Assembly (NCBI RefSeq): GCF_001583495.1
Contig: NZ_LQAQ01000078.1
Coordinates: 33,265 to 97,264 of the forward strand
Length of the DNA stretch: 64,000 nt
Reading direction: 5' to 3'
DNA from: Flammeovirga sp. SJP92
Lineage (GTDB): Bacteria > Bacteroidota > Bacteroidia > Cytophagales > Flammeovirgaceae
Part shown: positions 56,401-64,000 of the stretch, piece by piece
How positions within the stretch are numbered: position 1 is the first letter of the stretch
How the letters are laid out: every line of letters starts with the position of its first letter
Notes under the pieces: generated by a model
The model's input: only the letters and a program-made list of their open reading frames with translations
Database searches by the model: none
Told to the model about the DNA's origin: nothing
Position numbers and translations under genes: made by a program

Positions 56401-58467
56401 TATGAAGATAGTAATTTACTAGCTGCAAAAGAGTACATGTATGCCATCCATACTTCACTGAATGAGTTGAAATCAGAGATGGCAGAAATAACAGTAACTA
56501 CAGAAGCACGTGTTCCAAACTCACCAACAACGTTAGTAGCAACTGTGAACGAGGCAATGCAAGTGGTATTGACTTGGGCCGATGTAGATGATGTTTTGGA
56601 TTATGAATTTGTCATTGAAAGATCATTGAAAGGTGAGGATAATTTCACTCAAATTCAGATGCTTGAGAGAGTATTGACATTTACAGATACAGATGTAATG
56701 AGAAATACTTCTTATGACTACCGTTTATATACAAAGAATAATGTAGGAAAATCGGAGTCATTTGCATCAGCTTCAGCTGTTGTTCCAGCACTAATTGAAG
56801 CAGTTTCTGAATTACAAGTAGTCTCAAAAGATCAGTCATCCGTAAACTTATCTTGGACTTTACCAGAAGTAAGTGACCATGATCAAGTGATGGTGAGCAG
56901 AAAACTTTCAACGGAAGAGAATTATAAATTAATCTCAACATTAGGAAAGGAAGTAACATCTTTTGAAGATAATGATTTAAGTGTAGCGACAGCGTATACT
57001 TATGCTGTGTATACAGGATTGAATGAGCAAACATCTGATACAGTGGAAGTAGCTGTAACAACAGATTCACGTGTTCCAAATTCACCAACTACACTAGAAG
57101 CGGTTGTTAATGCATCAATGCAGGTAGAGTTATCGTGGACTAATGTTGTAGACGAATTGGCGTATGAATTTGTATTGGAAAGATCTGTAAAAGGAGAAGA
57201 CAGTTTTGTACAAATCCAAGTACTTGACGGAGCAGTTGTATTTACTGATACTGAAGTGAATACAAATACGTCATATGATTACCGTTTGTATACAATGAAT
57301 GAGATTGGAAAATCGGAATCCTTCGCATCAGCTACTGTGGATGTCCCTGCATTTGTTGCACCTGTATCTGATTTACAAGTTGTAGAAAAAGGGCAAACAA
57401 CCGTAAGTCTATCTTGGACTTTACCAGAAGTAAGTGATCATGCTGAAGTGATGGTGAGCAGAAAGCTTTCAACAGAAGAGAGTTATACAATAATTGCTAC
57501 CTTAGGAAAGGATGTAACAACTTTTGAAGATAATAATTTAGAAGTCGCAACAGAATACATGTATACTGTTTACACTGGATTAAATGAGCATTATGCTGAT
57601 GCTGTAGAGGTAACGGTAACAACAGATTCACGTGTTCCAAACTCACCAACTTCTTTAGAAGCTGTAGTTAATGCAACAATGGAAGTAGAGTTATCATGGG
57701 CTGATGTAGAAGATGTAGTAGACTTTGAGTTTGTATTGGAAAGAGCAGTGAAAGGTGAGGACAGTTTTGTACAAATCCAAGTACTTGACGGAGCACTAGC
57801 ATTTACAGATTTAGACGTTGAAACAAATACTTCGTACGACTACCGCCTTTATACAATGAATGATCAAGGTAAATCGGAATCTTTTGCAACAGCATCTGTA
57901 GATATTCCTGCATTGATAGAGGCAGTTGCTGAATTAGAGGTAGCAGAAAAAGGACAGACTACAATCAGCTTAACTTGGACGTTGCCAGAAGTAAGTGATC
58001 ATGCTCAAGTGATGGTGAGCAAAAAGTTACCAACAGAAGATAATTATACTGTAATTGCTACTTTGGAGCTAGATGCAACTTCATTTGAAGATACAAATCT
58101 AGAAGCGGGTACGGAGTACATGTATGCAGTCCATACAGCACTCGGTGAGCAGTATTCAGATATTGTTGAAGTGACTGTTACAACAGACGCAGTACTTTCT
58201 ATCGGGGATGTTGAAGAAGCGAAGTTTGTAGTTTATCCGAACCCTTCATCAGGACAATTCTTCATAAAATATACAAAACCTGTCAATGAGGAAATCACGA
58301 TTACAGTACTTGATGTGATTGGCAGAACACAAATGCAAGTATTCAGAGGTAACTCTAACCTTCTTTATCAACCTTTAGAAGTACAACACCAATTAAGAAG
58401 TGGTATCTACTTCATAAGAGTTGATAATCAAAAAGAATCTGAAATATTCAGAATTATAATCCAATAG
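53401..58467 (+). CDS. Very large T9SS-exported clan GH-A enzyme with discoidin and fibronectin repeats
   Basis: 1688 residues; signal peptide 1-23 (LSWAQ). Residues about 28-390 form a TIM barrel of clan GH-A: acid/base Glu168 in GWEIQNEPA and nucleophile Glu299 in YVITEIGNS. Then come a first F5/8 type C (discoidin, CBM32-like) domain (about 393-525), two fibronectin-like domains (535-710), a second F5/8 domain (715-848) and four exact-length tandem units of 187 residues (850-1597), each made of two fibronectin type III-like modules. The C terminus (1598-1688; VYPNPSSGQFFI...RIIIQ) is a type IX sorting domain. The protein should be displayed on the surface or released and act early on the intact polysaccharide. 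The GH family is not certain (GH5/GH39-like). A terminator follows at once. Confidence 0.83.
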   Translation: MKFGNKLLLFCVVLIFPVLSWAQAGKGGTLITQRAGMNLNNNYGDDNTKTDWQGFRIIQEKSITESLIALDEQLQEPITNYRVGFSRPMIDGDEDPNDMTDWLDGIGEIINMEGPQRYVLVCFWANPKVGYEGDPGPDNDTRYWQAALDSLENRGYLDYVSGWEIQNEPANGNTSTQDTAWRDYVRKIWKNIGGHSNTSWSAIEKDEAIRAEISAKWFNKPILVSGTVYGQRFPSVLVDGLKALDNIVWVVHTYPRYVSNNFSTYPERAAWGVEEWEAKFKEVWDDNFAALDHNYVITEIGNSKYDCDLVNNGGKPDGLDSEMIRSAGYLKAANEYFGKETNTSVFWYTGFHWGDIGVGSPDGSFRISTLNSAKAVLHAEFCGLPALPTGLENIAEGKAVTVDSELKESYGGANAVDGDIISNSSRWLSASNDEEHWLEVDLGGAFDIEAFAFWTGYAGYKNPIQQFSFQYEKDGAWVDLVTEDNNDNAAYRNVFDAVSASKVRLYVPAYAGNDVKLFELEVYVSDGTPQAPETFSYEVDENTHVTLSWSIDDPKAEGVVLERSNAGEDAFEELHNGDLTVTSYKDETSVLGAVYDYRIHSTNTAGVSPFKTLTIDLTPRLVTPLEFKAEMKNSTAATLTWTKIEEEKENVGLRLERRMQGEAEYTLVAELSNTDSVYVDTDLVAESIYEYIIYGYAGDFSSEGAEASVLVTKWINVALNKTTETSTIDGSKDGSRAVDGDIIDNGSRWVSSNSGEEQWITVDLGAEYDVQAMGLWTGGSGIYDKPNTQFSFQYFKDDQWMDIFSETNNTEAVYFKEFEKVQASKVRYYVPAYADNRVRLYEMMVYVEERLPHAPTTLEATVNQAMQVELTWADVEDVLGFEFVIERAVKGEDNFVEVKVIEDALAFTDTTVKTNTSYDYRLYTMNKVGKSETFATASVAIDPVVTPPTDIRVTVLDPTTVNLTWTLPVASDHDQIIISRKLSTEDTYAVIATLGQEVTSYEDSNLLAAKEYMYAIHTSLNELKSEMAEITVTTEARVPNSPTTLVATVNEAMQVVLTWADVDDVLDYEFVIERSLKGEDNFTQIQMLERVLTFTDTDVMRNTSYDYRLYTKNNVGKSESFASASAVVPALIEAVSELQVVSKDQSSVNLSWTLPEVSDHDQVMVSRKLSTEENYKLISTLGKEVTSFEDNDLSVATAYTYAVYTGLNEQTSDTVEVAVTTDSRVPNSPTTLEAVVNASMQVELSWTNVVDELAYEFVLERSVKGEDSFVQIQVLDGAVVFTDTEVNTNTSYDYRLYTMNEIGKSESFASATVDVPAFVAPVSDLQVVEKGQTTVSLSWTLPEVSDHAEVMVSRKLSTEESYTIIATLGKDVTTFEDNNLEVATEYMYTVYTGLNEHYADAVEVTVTTDSRVPNSPTSLEAVVNATMEVELSWADVEDVVDFEFVLERAVKGEDSFVQIQVLDGALAFTDLDVETNTSYDYRLYTMNDQGKSESFATASVDIPALIEAVAELEVAEKGQTTISLTWTLPEVSDHAQVMVSKKLPTEDNYTVIATLELDATSFEDTNLEAGTEYMYAVHTALGEQYSDIVEVTVTTDAVLSIGDVEEAKFVVYPNPSSGQFFIKYTKPVNEEITITVLDVIGRTQMQVFRGNSNLLYQPLEVQHQLRSGIYFIRVDNQKESEIFRIIIQ
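55948..58191 (+). repeat. Four tandem units of exactly 561 bp (187 residues) inside the T9SS enzyme gene
   Basis: Units start at 55948, 56509, 57070 and 57631, each exactly 561 bp long with no insertion or deletion. Each starts with R-(V/L)-P-(N/H)-(S/A)-P-T and encodes a pair of fibronectin-like modules. Units 2-4 are more alike than unit 1. Later units share long nearly identical stretches (GEDSFVQIQVLDGA in units 3 and 4), showing recent amplification or gene conversion. Confidence 0.9.
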
Positions 58468-58515
58468 AGAAGACAAATAAGGACCGACCGCTTTGTTTGA
58501 GTTTTCTTAAACAAA

Positions 58516-58549
58516 ATACACCCGAGATGCACTAGTATCTCGGGTGTAT
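58516..58549 (+). terminator. Strong terminator of the T9SS enzyme gene
   Basis: Perfect 13-bp stem ATACACCCGAGAT / ATCTCGGGTGTAT with an 8-nt loop, followed by seven T residues. It marks the right border of the PUL. Confidence 0.92.
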
Positions 58550-58659
58550 TTTTTTATTGGGGAATAATTGGAAAATACTGGATTTTCTTTAATCTTGAAT
58601 TGCGTTTACAAAAGTTGAAGATGTTTACTTTACTAAACTATTTATACAAATGACTGAGT

Positions 58660-59049
58660 ACATTGTAAATTAAATTACCGTAAACTTTTACTCAATTATT
58701 CTACAAGCTTTTTATGTCCTACTTTCAAGCTACCTTCTTCTTCATTTTTCCATTGATGAAAAACGAAGCAAAAAATCTAGGCTTAGAAGTCAAAAGCTAA
58801 ATTCCATTCCTTTCGCCTAAATGATTTTAAACTCGCTTTGCTCAAACAAGAAAATCATTTTTAAACGGCTCAATTCATGAAATTCTTAACGCTTTTCCCT
58901 TCAATGCCAGGGGGGAGTACTATCAAATGAATTAGGTAGAAAGCCCACTGGCGCGAATGTTAAGCGCTAGCATCATTCGTGTCCTACAGATCATCAGAAA
59001 TCTCCTGATTTCTAAATACTAAAAATAACGAAAACTTAGTTTACAGTGT
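58660..59049 (-). mobile_element. Family 1 MITE-like repeat, copy F (inverted)
   Basis: About 390 bp, inverted relative to copy A. Left end ACATTGTAAATTAAATT, right end AACTTAGTTTACAGTGT. Interior as in copy B. It fills most of the gap between the PUL end and the LysM protein gene. Confidence 0.85.
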
Positions 59050-59071
59050 ACAGAGGCTATTGTTAGGTGGT

Positions 59072-59165
59072 TTCTTTACTTCGTTTTTTTCAATAGAACA
59101 ATGAAGAAGAAGGAAGCTTGAAAGTAGAACATAAAAAGCTTGTAGAACTATTGGTGGGCAGTTAA
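59072..59165 (+). repeat. Partial remnant of family 1, directly after copy F
   Basis: About 95 bp (ACTTCGTTTTTTTCAATAG, AATGAAGAAGAAGGAAGCTTGAAAGTAGAAC, AAAGCTTGTAGAA) matches the last third of the family 1 forward copies. Both ends are eroded; opposite orientation to copy F. Confidence 0.55.
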
Positions 59166-59199
59166 TAAAATCACTTTTTCTTAAAAAAGTAATGCATTT

Positions 59200-59207
59200 T
59201 ATATTTG
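59200..59207 (+). promoter_or_regulatory. Bacteroidota-type -7 box before the LysM protein gene
   Basis: TATATTTG is a perfect TAnnTTTG. It would give a leader of about 125 nt before the ATG at 59338. No clear -33 TTG was found. Confidence 0.45.
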
Positions 59208-59337
59208 TGGAATAATTTTAGCAGTCAAGAAACGAGCTTTTTGATATTAAATCTATACATTGAAGCAACTATTACAGTATAATAACCTTATTAAACTGAC
59301 TTAAAAAACTAATTAAAAAGAAGCAAACAGAATAACC

Positions 59338-62300
59338 ATGTCTGGATATAAACTAGAAAGAAAAGATAAGAAAAAAACTCTTTCAAATAGCAAGAGTTAT
59401 GGAGGGTATTTGAATAATACTTATCAGGCACCATCCTATGTACCTCATCAAGGGTTATATATTAAGTCCATTAATCTAAAAGATCCATTAAAACAAACTA
59501 CTGATGTTTATTATAAATCTAGTGATAGAGAATTCTATTTGGGTTTGAATGAAATCTCTAAAAAGATAGGGATTAGTATTCAAACTATAAAAGATTTAAA
59601 TGCTGATAAGCATTGGTCAAGGGAATTTATTCCAAAGTTGAAAAAAGGTTCTGAAGTTTATTTGGGTAAAATCACAGATGGAAATCTTGATGCAATGTTA
59701 GAAGAAACATACAACACTTCTAATTTTATGAGATTTCCTGAGGAAGAGGAGGCCGCTCTTTTCGATCACTTCTACGGTCCAAATAAGGAGTCAAATAGCA
59801 TACAATTTAAACGAAACGATCCACAACCTGTACCTGAAAAGAAACTACCTATATCTGAAATTAAAACAGAGAAAGATTGGATAGCGATTAAAGGAAATAT
59901 AAATAGTAATAATATAGAGCAGTTGGCGAAATTTATAGCAGATAATATTTTTTCAACTGTTGGGTTGCTAGAGTTTGCTTTAGATGATACTTGGTATAAC
60001 AAAGATGACTTATCGGAATTAATTATACAGAATTTATCATTAACGGACTTGCCTTTTTTAACCATCAAGGATAGAGAATTATTATCTGGTGCACTAGACT
60101 TCTTGATAGTTCCCGATAGACATAAAGGGCATATCAAAAACTTAAATGCAATCAAAGAGATAGATAAGCAAAAAGAGCTTGAAGAATATGGTCTTTCACA
60201 TTTAAGAATGGTTGAAATAGTCAATGAATTAAACTATTACTTGAACCCAAAAGAGCTCGTTGTAAATGTGGAAGAAAATGTTTTTAGATTATTGAATGAA
60301 GTTACAGTTTCTCAATACGCAACACAATATCTTGAACTATTATATTATAAAGCGTATAATAAGAAATTATGGAATGACTTATTGGGAGAAAATGAACCTA
60401 ATATTGATACAAGACATTTGATACTTTTCTTAGATACAGAACAGCGTTCTTTAATAAAAGATGTATCAATGGATTCATATCAATATCCAAGTGGTGAATT
60501 AATTGTTGAGAAATTTTCTCAAGGACATATAGAAAATAAATATATAGTAATAAAAGGAGATAGTATTTATGCGATCGCAAAAAGATTTAATGTCTCTATC
60601 CAGGATATAGCATTCCAAAATGGGTATACATTTGAGAACCAAAAATTAACTGATAATCAAACCAAAAAAGAAGTCATTCTATATGAGAAAGATGAGATAA
60701 TACTACCCAAAAATTTAAAGGTGGAAGAAGCAGGTCGTTTCACTGTAATAGATCATCAACAAGAAGGTAAGGCGAATGTATCTCATTTAGAAAAGAAAGG
60801 GTCTAGTAGTTTTTATACAGTAGATGATTATAAGATTGTTGCCAACAAGCTCAATAAATTGATTGTTGCTGGAGCTATGACAAACCATAGGTTAATCTAT
60901 TCAATTATCGATAATTTTAATAATGAAGCCGTAGCACTCGAAATTTTAAATACCACCTATTTTAGCCAATTTAAAGTTCACTTAAGTAACCATTGGTTAA
61001 ATAATGTAGTGAATGAGTTTAAAAAGTCATTGAATCCCAGGACAATTCATATTTACAATATGAGAAGACAAGAAAAGAAAATTGATCCTTATGACGAATT
61101 AAAAATGAATTATGAAAGTATGATTGCAGAAGTTTTTGATGAACAAAATTTTAGTCTCGAATATGCTTTGGCTTATGAAAAAATGAGTAACGCTGCAAAA
61201 ATAGATATGCGAAGTGAAGATAAGTTATGGGAAGGCCTTAGTCATAAACAAATAGCAGAGACGCTTAAAGGTGAATTACAGAAAGCTCGTGATAAAGCAA
61301 ATGTACCAATTGATGTTCATACTACAGTGGTCTATCTGAATGGTCTGAAAAAAAATAGAAACCATATTGAAGAGTTTTTTCACTTTTACCCAAAAGAGGA
61401 ATTGTTAAATGATATCAAAATAGCCAAACAAACACTTCGTAAAAGAGAGACTGTAATAGTCGCCTATACTACATATGGTCCTGTTTATAGTGAAATTGAT
61501 GTCAATTATCTTTCAAATCATGATGCAAATGACATTTTATTTCTATTAAATGAAAAAACAGAAAACATCTATTTAACGAATTCAGAAGATGTCTCAAAAC
61601 TTTATCATACTTATGATAATCAAGTACAAAGAGATCTTTCTGATAGAAAATTCATTTATGATGAAGGAACTATTATAGAGTTTAGGAAAGAAAAAACAGA
61701 TGAACCTGAGCATTATTATATTATAAAACAAGATGATACACCAAAAAGTATAAGCACTTCTTTGGGAATTTCATTAGATGAGTTGTCTTCTCTAAATGAT
61801 TGGGAAAGTATTTCTAAAGATGGTAAAATTTCAGAAAAAGGTGAAGTTCAGCCAAAATTTCTACAACCAGGAAATACTATAAAAATTACAGCTGATGCTT
61901 TTGATATTCAAAGGCGTGTGAATGATTCTTTATTTATTGTTGGAAATACTGTCATTAAAAAATCCAAGGATGCTGGTATTGTTGATGCAGGAACCTATAG
62001 GGTAAATTCAGATCATTACCACCCAGAATTTATTCATGATCTCCTTAATACTATTCTAGGACAGAAAGGAGGAAGTGAATTGAATTTTACGCTTGAGATT
62101 TTTATAAAGGGAGATATAATATTGATAATTACTTTGAAAATAGGAACCGACTTCAATGCCTTCCTATCTATAGATGATGATACTTCTATAACAAGTAAAA
62201 CTTCTTTTGCTGTAAAAGGTGAAGCTGGTATTGCCGAAGTTGGTAATGTTGATTTATCAGTACAACTTTCCTCATCAACAATAAGATATAATAATATAGA

Positions 62301-63384
62301 CCATTATGCAGTGCATTTTAATAATTCGGTCTATTCTTGTATGCTAGATCTAGACCCACAAATGACAGATAGTTTCAAGGAATACTGGGATGAAGGTGCC
62401 CATATAAATTATTTGCATACAAATGCTTACAGAGTAAGAAAACAGAATGGATCGTTTGGCACAGGAGCTGGAGCAAAAAATAAAGAAGTTGAAGGAAAAA
62501 GCAGACAAACTCAGGGAGGTGGAAAATTAAATGTTGGTTTCTTTTCATATGATAAATTACCTACTGTTCAGCATCCTGGCCAAGAAATAGATATTAACAA
62601 AGCAACAGAAAGTACAAAAACATCAAAAATAGCATCAATAGACGTTATTGATGCTGGTATGACTTCTTTAGGAAAAGAAAGTGGACTTAGTCTTGTTTAT
62701 AGTTATTACGGAAATGATGTTAATAGTGATAACAATGGATCTTATTTTACTGGGGAGCTGACTCTGAACGCTAAACAGCTCAAAAGTCTACTTTATAGAG
62801 GTATGAACCAATTAAAAAGACCACCATCTCTAAAAGATCTCAAAGACATTTGGGGAAAAATGAGAAATTCTATTTCTGATGAAAACCTCTTAGAAAGATT
62901 ACGTACAATAATGAAAAGTATCCCATCAAAAACCACTAATTTCATTATGAATAAACTGGCAAAGTCTAGTAGTGGACAAATGAAAATTATGGGATATGAT
63001 ACTAGTATTTCATTCTCTGAATCAGATGCTGAAGCGAAAACCCTTTTTGATTATATAGACAAGTCGATAGAGGAAGATAAAAGAAGTCCAATAAATATTG
63101 ATGGGGATGCAAGCATTACTTTCCAAGTACATTATGTTAAAGATGGGGATAGTATTACTGATTTAACTGAACAATATAGCAGGATACTTTTAAAAGGAAA
63201 TTTATCATTTGAAGCGACCACTGGAAGAGTTGCCACTCTTTCCGGGGTCTTGGGGCTTGAAGCAGGTCTTAAAGCGGAATTAGGTTATACTAGAAATGTG
63301 ATTGATCATTTGAAGCGACCACTGGAAGAGTTGCCACTCTTTCCGGGGTCTTGGGGCTTGAAGCAGGTCTTAAAGCGGAATTAG
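59338..63384 (+). CDS. Giant LysM-containing protein of unknown function, broken at its 3' part
   Basis: 1348 residues up to a frameshift stop. There is no signal peptide, so it is cytoplasmic or exported by a special system. A LysM-like domain is seen at about 401-460 (KYIVIKGDSIYAIAKRFNVSIQDIAFQNGY...DEIILPKN), another at about 792-860 (HYYIIKQDDTPKSISTSLGISLDELSSLNDW), and a degenerate one at 60-110 (ISKKIGISIQTIKDLN). Between and after them are long charged regions, a beta-rich part (about 920-1010) and a Gly-rich loop (GTGAGAKNKEVEGKSRQTQGGG, near 1040). No catalytic motif is recognised. Size, LysM repeats and lack of a signal recall structural or effector proteins of contractile injection or toxin systems, but this is only a resemblance. 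A 101-bp tandem duplication (63204-63405) causes the stop at 63384. Confidence 0.75.
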   Translation: MSGYKLERKDKKKTLSNSKSYGGYLNNTYQAPSYVPHQGLYIKSINLKDPLKQTTDVYYKSSDREFYLGLNEISKKIGISIQTIKDLNADKHWSREFIPKLKKGSEVYLGKITDGNLDAMLEETYNTSNFMRFPEEEEAALFDHFYGPNKESNSIQFKRNDPQPVPEKKLPISEIKTEKDWIAIKGNINSNNIEQLAKFIADNIFSTVGLLEFALDDTWYNKDDLSELIIQNLSLTDLPFLTIKDRELLSGALDFLIVPDRHKGHIKNLNAIKEIDKQKELEEYGLSHLRMVEIVNELNYYLNPKELVVNVEENVFRLLNEVTVSQYATQYLELLYYKAYNKKLWNDLLGENEPNIDTRHLILFLDTEQRSLIKDVSMDSYQYPSGELIVEKFSQGHIENKYIVIKGDSIYAIAKRFNVSIQDIAFQNGYTFENQKLTDNQTKKEVILYEKDEIILPKNLKVEEAGRFTVIDHQQEGKANVSHLEKKGSSSFYTVDDYKIVANKLNKLIVAGAMTNHRLIYSIIDNFNNEAVALEILNTTYFSQFKVHLSNHWLNNVVNEFKKSLNPRTIHIYNMRRQEKKIDPYDELKMNYESMIAEVFDEQNFSLEYALAYEKMSNAAKIDMRSEDKLWEGLSHKQIAETLKGELQKARDKANVPIDVHTTVVYLNGLKKNRNHIEEFFHFYPKEELLNDIKIAKQTLRKRETVIVAYTTYGPVYSEIDVNYLSNHDANDILFLLNEKTENIYLTNSEDVSKLYHTYDNQVQRDLSDRKFIYDEGTIIEFRKEKTDEPEHYYIIKQDDTPKSISTSLGISLDELSSLNDWESISKDGKISEKGEVQPKFLQPGNTIKITADAFDIQRRVNDSLFIVGNTVIKKSKDAGIVDAGTYRVNSDHYHPEFIHDLLNTILGQKGGSELNFTLEIFIKGDIILIITLKIGTDFNAFLSIDDDTSITSKTSFAVKGEAGIAEVGNVDLSVQLSSSTIRYNNIDHYAVHFNNSVYSCMLDLDPQMTDSFKEYWDEGAHINYLHTNAYRVRKQNGSFGTGAGAKNKEVEGKSRQTQGGGKLNVGFFSYDKLPTVQHPGQEIDINKATESTKTSKIASIDVIDAGMTSLGKESGLSLVYSYYGNDVNSDNNGSYFTGELTLNAKQLKSLLYRGMNQLKRPPSLKDLKDIWGKMRNSISDENLLERLRTIMKSIPSKTTNFIMNKLAKSSSGQMKIMGYDTSISFSESDAEAKTLFDYIDKSIEEDKRSPINIDGDASITFQVHYVKDGDSITDLTEQYSRILLKGNLSFEATTGRVATLSGVLGLEAGLKAELGYTRNVIDHLKRPLEELPLFPGSWGLKQVLKRN

Positions 63385-63405
63385 GTTATACTAGAAATGT
63401 GATTG
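63204..63405 (+). repeat. Exact 101-bp tandem duplication
   Basis: Unit 1 is 63204-63304 and unit 2 is 63305-63405, identical, with one base of extra identity at the junction. The period is not divisible by 3 and the giant LysM frame shifts. Nearly the same length as the 100-bp duplication at 37766. Confidence 0.95.
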
Positions 63406-64000
63406 AAGTCCTTTCTCCAACAACTTTAACCTATGCGTCAACGGTATATAATGGAATGATGTCTCGTACAATAACCAACTACAAAGATGGTGAGAATATT
63501 ATGAATATACGAGATGAAAGTTTTGAAATCATTGAAAATATAAAAAATAGTAGTTTAAGTGATAAGGATAGAACTAAATTGGTGGGTCATGATGATAATA
63601 TTGAAAATTATTATGCCTATAAAAGGGTAATTGCAAATTTAGAAGAGACACTTTTATCTTATGGAAATGACTCTGAAAAAGCTGACAAAATAACACTAGT
63701 AAAAAATAGGATTTCGACTTTAAAAAAAGAACAGGATAAGATCTTATTCAATCTAATGAACGCTCTTCATTGGGATAATGTATTAGGGTTAGAAGGAAAA
63801 CCAGTGGAAGTCAATTTAAAACATAACACCTGGAAAGATTACAGCAACGAACATTCAGAAGAATTGGATCAATTATCTCAAAAATTCTTTGGAGATCTTT
63901 GGGAATTTAAAAATGAAACAAGTTGGGATAATGTAAATGAAGATGCTTTTATGACAATTAATGCAGATCAAGCTAAGAAGTATTTTGGGGATGGGATGGA
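63306..64000 (+). pseudogene. Continuation of the giant LysM protein after the duplication, cut by the window end
   Basis: A frame opens at 63306 (after a TGA at 63303-63305) and stays open to the last base. In the duplicate it repeats SFEATTGRVATLSGVLG, then continues with EVLSPTTLTYASTVYNGMMSR and a strongly helical charged stretch (IIENIKNSSLSDKDRTKLVGHDD, ANLEETLLSYGNDSEKADKITLVKNRISTLKKEQDK). Joined across one copy of the duplication it extends the LysM protein to at least 1520 residues. The true C terminus lies outside the window. Confidence 0.8.

Noticed and set aside
55948..58191. 561-bp repeats considered as an assembly duplication
   Set aside because: The units differ at many positions and keep the reading frame, unlike the exact 100-bp duplications; they are genuine protein repeats.

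Overview
The window is AT-rich DNA from a marine-type member of the Bacteroidota, most like the Flammeovirga/Cytophagales group. The genus is an inference from gene content and style. What is seen: one SusC/SusD pair, many lipoprotein and Sec signal peptides ending in FAQ or WAQ, C-terminal type IX secretion (T9SS) sorting domains, and ten type I sulfatases. No rRNA, tRNA, CRISPR array or transposase gene was recognised.

Most of the window (about 1.8-58.5 kb) is one very large polysaccharide utilization locus (PUL) for a sulfated polysaccharide. The left block (1.8-9.5 kb) is a tight operon: GH2, GH28-like, sulfatase, GH3. Next come two leftward sulfatases and a leftward lipoprotein (10.0-15.0 kb), a small secreted helical protein, a sulfatase, and a large T9SS-exported clan GH-A-like enzyme (15.4-21.1 kb). 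The middle holds an inner-membrane sodium/solute symporter, an FAD-dependent oxidoreductase and an IclR-type regulator (21.3-26.3 kb), then a GH30 enzyme with two sulfatases (26.4-30.8 kb) and SusC/SusD (31.4-36.1 kb). The right block has three sulfatase genes (one split by a tandem duplication) with a GH2 (36.4-44.0 kb), a LacZ-type GH2 (44.9-48.2 kb), a sulfatase with a GH30-like enzyme (48.3-51.6 kb), a GH16 (51.8-52.6 kb) and a 1688-residue multidomain T9SS enzyme (53.4-58.5 kb).

The likely division of labour is as follows. Surface GH16, GH30 and clan-A enzymes cut the chain. SusC/D imports sulfated oligosaccharides. Lipoprotein and periplasmic sulfatases remove sulfate. GH2, GH3 and GH28 exo-enzymes release monosaccharides, which the symporter imports, and the FAD enzyme may oxidise a product. 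No polysaccharide lyase, fucosidase or GH105 was seen, so a galactose-rich sulfated glycan is more likely than ulvan or fucoidan; this is inference.

Six perfect copies of a 15-bp palindrome, TTGCTANNNTAGCAA, lie 23-98 bp upstream of PUL genes, including SusC, the symporter, GH16, two sulfatases and a lipoprotein. They are the obvious operator of the locus, and the IclR protein at 25.6 kb is the natural candidate to bind them.

Two families of short non-coding repeat elements are scattered between transcription units. Family 1 is about 370-390 bp with GTAAACTAA-type inverted ends (five long copies plus shortened ones). Family 2 is about 180-190 bp with GTCCTAG-type ends and up to four small hairpins (two copies). 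Two exact tandem duplications of 100 and 101 bp each break a gene (sulfatase at 37.8 kb, giant LysM protein at 63.2 kb). Their near-identical length makes an assembly artefact a serious alternative to real mutation. The right end (59.3-64.0 kb) is a giant LysM-containing protein of unknown function, unrelated to the PUL.
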